In this document: one piece after another, positions 44,721 to 52,085 of the stretch
How positions within the stretch are numbered: position 1 is the first letter of the stretch
Layout of the letters: each line of letters opens with the position of its first letter
Notes under the pieces: model-generated
Told to the model about the DNA's origin: nothing
What the model saw: the letters and a program-made list of their open reading frames with translations, nothing else
Databases searched by the model: none
From: Vicinamibacterales bacterium
GTDB taxonomy: Bacteria > Acidobacteriota > Vicinamibacteria > Vicinamibacterales > 2-12-FULL-66-21
Direction: 5' to 3'
Assembly (NCBI GenBank): GCA_035699745.1
Contig: DASSPH010000055.1
Location: 62,001-126,000, forward strand
DNA length: 64,000 bases
Position numbers and translations under genes: made by a program

Positions 44721-45493
44721 GCGGGATCACCGACGAAGTTGTAGGCGGGCCACGGCCCGGTGAGCGCGAGATCGGCCGCGGCACGGTCGCAGGCAGACGC
44801 CTGGCGGCGTGCTTCGGCTTTGAACCTGGCGCGTGCTGAGAGCGGCACGAGGAACGCGGCCTCGAGCACCGGCGGGTTGGTCCCAGGCTCGGGCCGGCGA
44901 TCGCGGGCCGTCGCCTCGCGCGCGTGTCTGGCGAGAGCGTGGAACGCCGCTTCCGCGGCCGCGCTCGCCGCCGTTCTCGCGCTGGCGGCCGCATCGCGGG
45001 CCGCCTTGCGCGATGCGAGGAACGCCGCACCCGTCATCGGCGCCGGGCGCGGACTCTCCTCCGCGGACGGCGCGACGGGGCGCCGCGTCACGCGGATGCC
45101 CCACTCCTCGGCGCCGGCGATCCGCTTCATCACCCGCTCGATGGAGGCGCGCCGGGCCGCCACGTCCGCAATTGCCTTGTCGACGGACGAGAACAGCGTG
45201 AACAGCTTCGCCGGAATGACCGCGGAGCCCTTCGGGCGCGAGAAGAACTCGACTACGGCTTCGTGTCCGACCGCGGCGGTCGCGACCCAGTCCAGATCCT
45301 GAAGCCGAGGCTCGAGCCTGCCCGGACCGTACTGCGCCAGCGGTACGTCGGCGGCGATCAGCCAAAGCCCCTTGCCGGCCTCGTGCGCCTCCGGCCGCGA
45401 GGCGCCGCCGAGCCCGTGCGGCGCGCGCGCGGCCGCCGGGCGCCGCGCGCTCTTGACCACGCAGTAGAGATAGGTCGCGGAGTCCTTGGCCAT
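44717..45493 (-). CDS. Gas vesicle protein GvpF/GvpL family (copy 2)
   Basis: 258 residues from ATG 45493. Seen: 'ATYLYCVVKSARRPAAARAP' opening, 'HEAVVEFFSRPKGSAVIPAK' with 'LFTLFSSVDKAIADV' (the position of the 'PxxFGT' core, here diverged to PAKLFTLF), and the end 'LALTGPWPAYNFV', the GvpF/L signature. The middle has a long Ala-rich helical stretch. It is the most diverged of the three copies in this operon. Its start overlaps the stop of the ATPase gene (TGATG), which suggests stoichiometric coupling. Confidence 0.9.
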   Translation of the reverse strand: MAKDSATYLYCVVKSARRPAAARAPHGLGGASRPEAHEAGKGLWLIAADVPLAQYGPGRLEPRLQDLDWVATAAVGHEAVVEFFSRPKGSAVIPAKLFTLFSSVDKAIADVAARRASIERVMKRIAGAEEWGIRVTRRPVAPSAEESPRPAPMTGAAFLASRKAARDAAASARTAASAAAEAAFHALARHAREATARDRRPEPGTNPPVLEAAFLVPLSARARFKAEARRQASACDRAAADLALTGPWPAYNFVGDPA

Positions 45494-47502
45494 CAGGTGA
45501 GCCGCCACGCGGTCCGCCACGCCGACAGCGCGGCGGCGCCGTGCGGCGGCGGGATCTCGGCCGGCGTCTCGATGATAGCGTAACCATCGGCGGCGACCGC
45601 GGCGCGCAGCCGGGCGATGGCCCGCCTCTGTTCGGCGAGGGCGGCGCGGCACAGGCCGCACTCGCCCCGGCCGACCGCGTTGACGACGACCCCGCCCACA
45701 TGAACCCCGATCGGGCGGAGCGCCGCGATCAGCTCCATGGATTCGGCAATCGGGACGGCAGCGGCGCGCGTCACCACGATGAACCGCGACTGAGCGGGAT
45801 CCGCAAGAACGCTCTGCAGGCCGCGCAGCCGTTTCGAGAGCTGCACCAGCAGCGATGCAAGCGTGCCGGCGCCGACGATTTCGCGGTACTTGAGCAGAAT
45901 CGCCATGAGCGCGAGCGCCCAGTCGCGAAGTACCGCCGGCGTGTGCAGCAGCCGCAGCGCGTGGCCGGTCGGCGCCGTGTCGGCAATGACGACGTCGTAG
46001 CGGCTCTGCGGTCCGATCGCCGACTCCGCCACCTCCGCGACCGCCATCACCTCGTCGATGCCCGGCGGCGCGAGATCGATGAGGTCGCGGAACGCGGCCC
46101 GGTCGCCCGACGCGGTGCGCGCGATCCGCGCGAACGCTTCGTCGACCGCGGCGATGTATCTGTCTCGGAAACGCGCCATCTCCGCGGCGGCGTCGATCTC
46201 GCGCACCAGCAGGGCCGGCGGACCGCCGGGAACGGGACGCGGCACGTTGTCGAAGCGCGCGCCGAAGACGTCGCCGAGCGAGTGGGCCGGATCGGTCGAC
46301 AGCAGCAGCACCCGCGCGGTCCGCGCGAGATCGAGCGCGGCCGCTGCAGCGCACGTCGATTTGCCCACGCCCCCTTTGCCGCCGAACAGGATCAGCTTCC
46401 GGTTCACGCCGGAAGCCGCCTGCTGGCGCGGCTGGCGAGACCGGCTGGCTCGGGAGTTCAGACGGTGTCCGGCTTCAGCGGGACCATCGAGGGGCGCCAT
46501 CCTCACCCGGCGCTCCAGGCGACGCGGGGTCGCGGCGGCGCGCCACGGCGCGAGGTCCTTGAACGCCGCCCGCAGCGCCGCAACGCCGCGCGGCTCGTGG
46601 CGGCGCTCGGGAAAGGCCAGGAGCTCGCGTCCGCCGAACCGTCGCGCTGCCGGCGCGAGTGCCCGCGACTCGAAGGCTTGCCGGGCGGTGCACCAGGTGC
46701 ACGGCCCCTCCGGCTCGGGCGTCATCCGGTTGACGATCACGCGCGACACCGTGATGCCGCTCCGCTCCAGCGCGGCCAACGCGTCGGCGGTCTCTTCCAG
46801 CGCCATCGGCTCCGGCAGGGTGATCCAGGTCAGCCGGGTGCGCTGCCTGTCGCGCAGCAGACGCGACAGCGCCGTGCCTTCCGCGTCGAGCTCCTGGATC
46901 ATCGCGTCTGCGGCGTCGGCGCGGTAGCCGCCGCGCAGGGCGCTGACGACCGCGCGGTGATGGGCCTGGAGCGAATCGAGCAGGATCGCGACGCGCCCGA
47001 GCAGCGCCGGCGCCGCGAGCAGCCGCAGGGTATGGCCGGTCGGCGCGGTATCGACGACGACCGTGTCGAACGCTCCGCCGTGCTCCTCCGCCCCCGCGAG
47101 CCGCACGACCTCCATCAGGCCGATCACTTCGTCGATCCCGGGCAGCGACAGCTTCAGCAGCCGGGACACGTCCTCATCGTCCAGATACGTGCCGCGAACC
47201 GCGATCGCCGCCAGCAGCCCGCGGCGGCGCGCCAGCCAGCGATCGAACGCACGGCGCGCATCCACGTTCGCCGCATACAACTGCCGCGCGCCCGGTACGG
47301 CCGACGGTTCGGCGGCGACGGAGGCGTTCAGGACGTCGGACAGCGAGGAGGCAGGATCGGTGGTGACGAGAAGCGTGGGGCCCCGCGACGCGGCGTCGAT
47401 CGCAGCCATGGCGGCGTGCGTGGTCTTGCCGACCCCACCCTTGCCGCCGACGAACTCGAACGACCGTACTGCCGTCCGTGTTGCGTCGTCCGTCTTGGTC
47501 AG
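45493..47502 (-). CDS. Tandem Get3/ArsA-type ATPase in the gas vesicle operon
   Basis: About 669 residues if translation starts at CTG 47502. Two Get3/ArsA units are fused: P-loop 1 'VGGKGGVGKTTHAA' (residues 18-31), switch 'VVDTAPTGHTLRLL' (about 150), C268-x2-C271 in 'EGPCTWCTARQ'; P-loop 2 'FGGKGGVGKSTCAA' (about 373), 'IADTAPTGHALRLL' (about 508), C615-x2-C618 in 'GECGLCRAALAEQ'. CxxC pairs bind zinc in the Get3 dimer; ArsA of arsenic pumps differs. The first ATG (47409) lies after P-loop 1 and no ATG, GTG or TTG in frame precedes it; CTG 47502 overlaps the gvpG stop. A linker repeat lies at 46461-46492. A role in delivering hydrophobic vesicle proteins is inference. Confidence 0.85.
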   Translation of the reverse strand: MTKTDDATRTAVRSFEFVGGKGGVGKTTHAAMAAIDAASRGPTLLVTTDPASSLSDVLNASVAAEPSAVPGARQLYAANVDARRAFDRWLARRRGLLAAIAVRGTYLDDEDVSRLLKLSLPGIDEVIGLMEVVRLAGAEEHGGAFDTVVVDTAPTGHTLRLLAAPALLGRVAILLDSLQAHHRAVVSALRGGYRADAADAMIQELDAEGTALSRLLRDRQRTRLTWITLPEPMALEETADALAALERSGITVSRVIVNRMTPEPEGPCTWCTARQAFESRALAPAARRFGGRELLAFPERRHEPRGVAALRAAFKDLAPWRAAATPRRLERRVRMAPLDGPAEAGHRLNSRASRSRQPRQQAASGVNRKLILFGGKGGVGKSTCAAAAALDLARTARVLLLSTDPAHSLGDVFGARFDNVPRPVPGGPPALLVREIDAAAEMARFRDRYIAAVDEAFARIARTASGDRAAFRDLIDLAPPGIDEVMAVAEVAESAIGPQSRYDVVIADTAPTGHALRLLHTPAVLRDWALALMAILLKYREIVGAGTLASLLVQLSKRLRGLQSVLADPAQSRFIVVTRAAAVPIAESMELIAALRPIGVHVGGVVVNAVGRGECGLCRAALAEQRRAIARLRAAVAADGYAIIETPAEIPPPHGAAALSAWRTAWRLT
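46461..46492. repeat. Repeat-like insert in the ATPase linker
   Basis: Between the two ATPase halves the minus strand codes for Leu-Asp-Gly-Pro-Ala-Glu-Ala-Gly-His. From memory, the same peptide and DNA (GTCCGGCTTCAGCGGGACC-type) recurs at many gene ends in Acidobacteriota-like genomes. No second copy is seen in this window, so the call rests on recall. Confidence 0.4.
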
Positions 47503-47798
47503 TGTTCGTCGCCTTCGAACGTGGCTTCGATCCCGGTGACCTTCATGTCCTTCGGCGAAATCGCGGCCGGCTCGCCGCCGCGCCGGCGCTCCTTGATCTC
47601 GCGGATGCGGGCCAGGATCTCGGTCTCGAGCTCGTCGAACTCGTCCTGCGACAGCTCGCCGAGCTCGAGCCGCATCTGGGCGTCCAGCAGCCGCTCGCGC
47701 AGCACGCCGTCGTCGTTCAGCTCGCTCTCGACCGCCGCCGCCAGCTTGTCGAGGACGAACCGCACGCCCGAGATGATCAGGGAGTCGATGATCAGCAC
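47499..47798 (-). CDS. gvpG: Gas vesicle protein GvpG
   Basis: 99 residues from GTG 47798. The GvpG pattern is plain: 'LIISGVRFVLDKLAAAVESE' (amphipathic start), 'LNDDGVLRERLLDAQMRLEL', 'GELSQDEFDELETEILARIR' and 'EIKERRRG'. GvpG is a small, charged, helical accessory protein required for vesicle assembly and usually lies next to gvpF. Here it directly follows a gvpF/L gene (TAGTG overlap). The last 25 residues are a short extension. The stop overlaps the probable CTG start of the ATPase gene. Confidence 0.92.
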   Translation of the reverse strand: MLIIDSLIISGVRFVLDKLAAAVESELNDDGVLRERLLDAQMRLELGELSQDEFDELETEILARIREIKERRRGGEPAAISPKDMKVTGIEATFEGDEH

Positions 47799-48727
47799 TA
47801 ATGCGCGCGTTCGAGCTTCAGCCGGATGTTGACGAAGTTGTACGGCGGCCAGGGTCCGGTGTACTTGAAGGTCAGCTTCTCGTATTGCTGGCCGATTTCC
47901 TTGACCCGCGAGTCGAACGCCTGCTCCATCTCCCGCGAGACGAGGAACGCGGCGTTCATGATCATGCGGTCGCCGATCGGCTTGTTCGATCGCGAGGCGA
48001 CCGAGACGTCGCGCAGCGAGTTGAAGATCTCGGCGACGTAGCGCTCGGTGCGCGACTGCAGCGCCGCGTCGATCAGCCGCCCGTACTGCATGCGGGCGAA
48101 ATAGGTCGAGCCCTTCTGCGAGGAGATCTCGCTCTTCAGCCGGCGGATGTCCTCGTCCTCGTCCTCGATCTCGCGGATGATCTGGTCGCGATCCCAGAGC
48201 ACTTTGAGGCCGAACTCGAACTTCTCCTGCATCTTGTTCAGCACGTCGCTGAACGCGTCGTAGGCGGAGCGCAGCAGCTCCATGATGTCGTCCTCCGTCT
48301 TGAAGACGGTGCCGAACGACATCGGGATGACGGTGTGCTTCTGCATGACCGTCTCGTTGACCCGCTGGTGCGCCAGCACGTTCTCGCGGGTCGGATCCTG
48401 GACGACGATCGGCGTGCTCGAGACGACGGCGCAGATGTCGCGATAGTGAATGGTGTGAACTTCGGCGGGCTCGGGGCCGAGGCCGAGCGGACCGAAGCTG
48501 AGCGGCGTCTCCGAGCGGATGACGCAGTAGACGTATTTGCCTTCGCTGCCGTCCTCGCGCTTGGGGGACGGCACTCTCACCCGTTCCAGCTTGCCGCGCG
48601 CCGCCTGCTGCCGCGCGGCGGCCGTCTCCGCCTTGCGGCCGGCTGCCGCCTTGGCCGGCGGGGTCCCTTTTCGGGCGCCTTTCGCCGCGGCCTTCCGGGC
48701 CGGCTTCTTCGCTGCAGTCTTCGCCAT
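47798..48727 (-). CDS. Gas vesicle protein GvpF/GvpL family (copy 3) with histone-like N-terminal tail
   Basis: 309 residues from ATG 48727. Residues 1-60 are Lys/Ala/Arg-rich ('AKTAAKKPARKAAAKGARKG'), like H1 or HU tails. The core follows: 'GKYVYCVIRSETPLSFGPLG', 'HTIHYRDICAVVSSTPIV', 'HQRVNETVMQKHTVIPMSFG' (the family core with FGT), a coiled-coil 'REIEDEDEDIRRLKSEI' and the ending 'LTFKYTGPWPPYNFVNI'. This is the most canonical GvpF/L of the three. It lies 21 bases after the response regulator gene. Confidence 0.93.
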   Translation of the reverse strand: MAKTAAKKPARKAAAKGARKGTPPAKAAAGRKAETAAARQQAARGKLERVRVPSPKREDGSEGKYVYCVIRSETPLSFGPLGLGPEPAEVHTIHYRDICAVVSSTPIVVQDPTRENVLAHQRVNETVMQKHTVIPMSFGTVFKTEDDIMELLRSAYDAFSDVLNKMQEKFEFGLKVLWDRDQIIREIEDEDEDIRRLKSEISSQKGSTYFARMQYGRLIDAALQSRTERYVAEIFNSLRDVSVASRSNKPIGDRMIMNAAFLVSREMEQAFDSRVKEIGQQYEKLTFKYTGPWPPYNFVNIRLKLERAH

Positions 48728-48747
48728 AGGTCCGCTCTGTCTGTGCT

Positions 48748-49206
48748 TCAAGTCCGCTTCCGGATGGTCTTCGCCCGTGCCGGATCGCCCGTATTGTCCG
48801 CCTTCCCGCGGTGATCTTCCAGCAGCCGCCGGATCTCGGCGACCAGCGCGTCGGGCAGGCATGGCTTGGTCACGAACGCGTCGCAGCCGGCGTCGCGCGC
48901 CCCCTCGGCGTGGCCGGCCAGCGCATGCCCGGTGAGGGCGACGATCGGGATGTGCCGCGTGCGATCGTCGTTCTTCAGCCGCCGTGTCGCCTCCCATCCG
49001 TCCATGCGCGGCAGCGCGAGATCCATCAGGACGATGTCCGGCAGGAGTTCGTGGGTCTTCTCGATCGCCTCGATGCCGTTGCCGGCTTCCGCCACCGCGA
49101 AGCCGGAGAACTGCAGGTAGGCGGCGTACATCTCACGCGCGTCCTGGTAGTCCTCCACGACCAGCACCAGCGGTTGGGAACGCGTCCGCGCCGACGTCGG
49201 GCTCAT
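48748..49206 (-). CDS. Single-domain response regulator (gas vesicle operon)
   Basis: 152 residues: one receiver domain and a short basic tail. The acidic pair is in '[15 protein letters not shown]', the phospho-acceptor is D62 in '[20 protein letters not shown]', T92 is in '[15 protein letters not shown]' and K114 in '[13 protein letters not shown]'. No DNA-binding output follows, so it acts by protein contact, like CheY or Spo0F, or feeds a phosphorelay. Its start overlaps the stop of the histidine kinase gene by 4 bases, so they form a cognate pair. It is placed between gvpA and gvpF/L. Confidence 0.93.
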   Translation of the reverse strand: MSPTSARTRSQPLVLVVEDYQDAREMYAAYLQFSGFAVAEAGNGIEAIEKTHELLPDIVLMDLALPRMDGWEATRRLKNDDRTRHIPIVALTGHALAGHAEGARDAGCDAFVTKPCLPDALVAEIRRLLEDHRGKADNTGDPARAKTIRKRT

Positions 49207-51332
49207 CTCCGCCGCCCTTTCGCCGGCAGCCGCAGCGTGAACGTCGATCCTTTGCCGGCGGTGCTCTCGAGGTCGATCGATCCTCCCAGGATGTTGGCGA
49301 GGCGCCGGCAGATCGACAGGCCGAGGCCGGTGCCGCCATAGCCCCGCGCCGGCGACGTGTCCAGCTGGCGGAAGTCCTCGAACACCTTCGCTTGATCCTC
49401 CGGCGGGATCCCGACGCCGGTGTCGCGCACCGCGATGGCGACCTGCTTCGCGCGTCCGTCATACGACGCGGTCATCGTCACCGACCCGGCGGGCGTGAAC
49501 TTGAGGGCGTTGCTCAACAGGTTGAGGACGATCTGCTTGACCTTCTGCCGGTCGGAGCGCAGCGTCGGCACCGCGCCGCGCACCCTGGTCGTGACCGTCA
49601 GATTCGACCGCTTGATGATCGGCTCGAGCTCCGCCTGCACCTCCTCGAACAGCTCCTTGATGCCGAACGAGGTCGCGTTCAGCGGCATCCGTCCCGCTTC
49701 GATGCGGGTGATGTCGAGAATGTCGTTGATCAGCGCGAGCAGGTGCCGCGAGTTCGAGTCGATGCGCGTCAGGCTCTTGCGCTGCGGCTCGGTGACCTGG
49801 CCGGTCACGTTGTTCAGCAGCATGTGCGTGTAGCCGAGGATCGCGTTCAGCGGCGTGCGGAACTCGTGCGACATGTTGGCGAGGAACTGCGACTTCAGCG
49901 CCGAGGCCTGCTCCAGCTCGATGTGCTGCCGCCGCAGCAGCTCGTTCTGTTCGGCGAGCTCCGCGGTCGCCTCCTGGACCTTGCGTTCGAGCTCCACCGA
50001 CGCCTGCTTCAACTGTTCGTAGAGGCGCGCCTTCTCGATCGCTTCCGTCAGATCGTGCAGGATGGTGACGACCCACATCAACTCGCCCTGCTCCGACAGG
50101 ATCGTCCCCGCGACCGCCTCCACCGGCAGCGGCCGGCCGGTCAGCGGATCGCCGAGCTGAATCTCGCCGCGGTAGCGCTGCTCGCCGGATCGGGTGAGCA
50201 CGTTCGACACGAACGACGTCAGGTTGGCGCCGTTGGCGCGCACGCGCCGCAGCGTCCCTTCGTCGTCCACCCCCGGGGCGTTGAACAGCCGCTCCGCCGG
50301 CGTGTTCATCAGCACGATGTCCCCCTCCTGGTCGGTGACCAGGATGGGATCGGCGACCGAGTCGATGATCAGATCGAGCCGGTGGCGCTCGTCGCGCACT
50401 TCCGCCTGGGCGATCCGCAGCGTGCGGTAGCTCTCCTCGATCTCCTCCTTGGCGCGCGCCAGGTCGGTGACGTTGCGGAGAATCGAGACCACGTAGGTGC
50501 CCTGCCGCTCGTCCTTCGCGCGCGAGCTGAGAAGCTCGAACAGGAGGTCGGACCCCTCCAGCGGATCGACCAGCAGCAGCTCGCGGCGCGACAGCGCGGT
50601 CATGCCGACGGCGCTGGTCGACAGCGCCGCCGAGAAGAGCATGTTGTTGAGCGCCGCGGCGCGGCGCCAGCCTTCGCTGGCTTCCTCGGGAGCGGCGAAC
50701 AGCTTTTCCGCGTGGCTGTTCGCGATGATCAACTTTCCTTCGGTATCGGTCAGCAGGATCGGGTCGGTGACGGCGTTGATGATGCTGTAGAGCAGCATCC
50801 GCTCCTGGCCGAACCGGGTCTCGGCCAGCATCTGGCGGCCGAGCAGGCGCGACACCTGCTTGCCCAGCGTGCGCGCGAGCCATAGCGTCTCGGAATCGAT
50901 GTGGGGTCCGGGGCCGGCGACCAGCAGCAGGCCATGGACCGGCTCGTGCGGCTCGGCGCGGAGCGGGATGGCGTGAAAGCCGCGCGATTCGAGCGGGACC
51001 CGGAAGTGCGCCGGCACCGCATCGAAATACACCGGCGTCGCCTCGGCGAGCGTCTGGATGAGGGGATGGCCGGTGTCTTCCCGATTCAGCGCGAAGTCCA
51101 TGATGGCGCCGCTCGAGATGCCGTGCTCGGCGACCAGCAGCATGGCGCTCGACACCCCCTCGGCGACGAGGACGGCGGCTTCCGTGACGGGGGCGTGGGC
51201 GGCGAGCCAGTCGACGGCGCGCCGCGCCGATTCCTGGACGTCGATGCTCGTCAGCAGAAACTCGACCAAGGCGAGCTTCGCGTCCGACTCCACGGCTTGA
51301 ACCGGCGCCACCGGAACGGCGACGCGTGCCAC
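49203..51332 (-). CDS. Soluble GAF-PAS-PAS sensor histidine kinase
   Basis: 709 residues from GTG 51332. No transmembrane segment or signal peptide is seen. A GAF-like domain (about 20-165) is followed by PAS 1 ('[20 protein letters not shown]', about 185) and PAS 2 ('[20 protein letters not shown]', about 330), a coiled coil ('[20 protein letters not shown]') and the kinase core: H489 in '[16 protein letters not shown]', N box '[13 protein letters not shown]', G1 '[12 protein letters not shown]' and G2 '[15 protein letters not shown]'. It would sense a cytosolic signal and phosphorylate the adjacent regulator. It starts seven bases after the gvpA stop, so it shares the vesicle transcript. 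Confidence 0.93.
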   Translation of the reverse strand: MARVAVPVAPVQAVESDAKLALVEFLLTSIDVQESARRAVDWLAAHAPVTEAAVLVAEGVSSAMLLVAEHGISSGAIMDFALNREDTGHPLIQTLAEATPVYFDAVPAHFRVPLESRGFHAIPLRAEPHEPVHGLLLVAGPGPHIDSETLWLARTLGKQVSRLLGRQMLAETRFGQERMLLYSIINAVTDPILLTDTEGKLIIANSHAEKLFAAPEEASEGWRRAAALNNMLFSAALSTSAVGMTALSRRELLLVDPLEGSDLLFELLSSRAKDERQGTYVVSILRNVTDLARAKEEIEESYRTLRIAQAEVRDERHRLDLIIDSVADPILVTDQEGDIVLMNTPAERLFNAPGVDDEGTLRRVRANGANLTSFVSNVLTRSGEQRYRGEIQLGDPLTGRPLPVEAVAGTILSEQGELMWVVTILHDLTEAIEKARLYEQLKQASVELERKVQEATAELAEQNELLRRQHIELEQASALKSQFLANMSHEFRTPLNAILGYTHMLLNNVTGQVTEPQRKSLTRIDSNSRHLLALINDILDITRIEAGRMPLNATSFGIKELFEEVQAELEPIIKRSNLTVTTRVRGAVPTLRSDRQKVKQIVLNLLSNALKFTPAGSVTMTASYDGRAKQVAIAVRDTGVGIPPEDQAKVFEDFRQLDTSPARGYGGTGLGLSICRRLANILGGSIDLESTAGKGSTFTLRLPAKGRRR

Positions 51333-51338
51333 CGTGGC

Positions 51339-51665
51339 TTAGCCCTCGTCTGAGGCGCGGCGGCGCTTCGGCCGCGCGACCTTGGATGCGGCCAGTTCGG
51401 CGCGGAGCGCGGCGTTCTCGGCGACGACGTCCTGGTGCGACGGCAGTTCCGCCGCCGGCCGCGAGACCGGCGCGACCTGGCCGACCGCCTCGGAGTACTT
51501 CAAGTAGGTATCGATCGACGCCACGACCACGCGGGCCTCGACGGTGATCAGATCGATGCCCACCAGCGACACGCGCACCCACGCATCGATGACGATGCCC
51601 TTGTCGAGCACGCGATCGAGGACGTCGATGAGACTGGTGCCGCCTGCAGCGCGTTCAACTGCCAT
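51339..51665 (-). CDS. gvpA: Gas vesicle shell protein GvpA with C-terminal extension
   Basis: 108 residues from ATG 51665, longer than the usual 70-75. Residues 10-60 are the nearly invariant GvpA core: '[20 protein letters not shown]', '[20 protein letters not shown]' and '[11 protein letters not shown]'. This is the main subunit that polymerises into the gas-permeable shell. Residues 75-95 ('[18 protein letters not shown]') look like a short coiled coil and the tail '[14 protein letters not shown]' is basic. An AGGAG Shine-Dalgarno element at 51672-51676, six bases before ATG, is the strongest in the operon and fits high expression. Confidence 0.96.
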   Translation of the reverse strand: MAVERAAGGTSLIDVLDRVLDKGIVIDAWVRVSLVGIDLITVEARVVVASIDTYLKYSEAVGQVAPVSRPAAELPSHQDVVAENAALRAELAASKVARPKRRRASDEG

Positions 51666-51692
51666 GCTGTACTCCTGCCTCCCAGAATCGAA

Positions 51693-52040
51693 TCAGCGGC
51701 GCCGCCGCCCCGCGGCGCGCGGCTTGCCGTTGGTCGCAAGTGTGAGCGCCGCGACGCGCTCCTGCAGTTGGCGGACCTCCGCGCGAAGATCCGCATGCTC
51801 GCCGGCCAGGTCACGCACCGCGCCCGGCGACAGATCACGATCGTAGCGCCACCAATCCAGCCCGATTTCCTGCGCCTTGTCGAGGGAGCAGACGAGGAGC
51901 CGGATGCGGATGGTGAGCAGCTCGACTTCGGCGAGCGAGACCTTGATGTCGCCGGCGATGACCAGGCCCTTGTCGAGCACCCGATCGAGCACATCTACGA
52001 GTCCGGTGGCGCGATGGGACCCTGGGAGCTCGAGAGCCAT
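51693..52040 (-). CDS. gvpJ: GvpJ/GvpS-like minor gas vesicle shell protein
   Basis: 115 residues from ATG 52040; the frame continues to 52079 but that start would lie upstream of the promoter. The GvpA-family core is at 13-60: '[20 protein letters not shown]', 'KVSLAEVELLTIRIRLLVCS', then 'LDKAQEIGLDWW', which marks the J/S type rather than A. Residues 78-100 ('EHADLRAEVRQLQERVAALT') form a likely coiled coil, and the end is 'GKPRAAGRRRR'. The same layout as GvpA suggests both carry outward tails. It is the first gene of the operon. Confidence 0.9.
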   Translation of the reverse strand: MALELPGSHRATGLVDVLDRVLDKGLVIAGDIKVSLAEVELLTIRIRLLVCSLDKAQEIGLDWWRYDRDLSPGAVRDLAGEHADLRAEVRQLQERVAALTLATNGKPRAAGRRRR

Positions 52041-52049
52041 GAATCTCGG

Positions 52050-52079
52050 ACTATATCCCGACGCTCGACGCGGAAGCAA
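52050..52079 (-). promoter_or_regulatory. Promoter of the gas vesicle operon
   Basis: Read on the minus strand: TTGCTT (52079-52074), 18-base spacer, TATAGT (52055-52050). Transcription would start near 52043, about three bases before ATG 52040, so the first gene is nearly leaderless. It lies in the 45-base gap after the acyl-CoA ligase gene. Confidence 0.6.
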
Positions 52080-52085
52080 CGCGCG

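Noticed and set aside
45493-47502. Arsenite-pump ATPase (arsA)
   Set aside because: No arsB, arsR, arsD or arsC nearby, both halves have Get3-type CxxC pairs, and the gene overlaps gas vesicle genes on both sides.
45493-47502. Assembly duplication of a single ATPase gene
   Set aside because: The two halves differ strongly in sequence outside the motifs, so this is an old gene duplication, not a copied contig segment.
51693-52079. Start of the gvpJ-like gene at 52079
   Set aside because: The extra 13 residues match no GvpJ-type protein and the start would lie at the -35 box.
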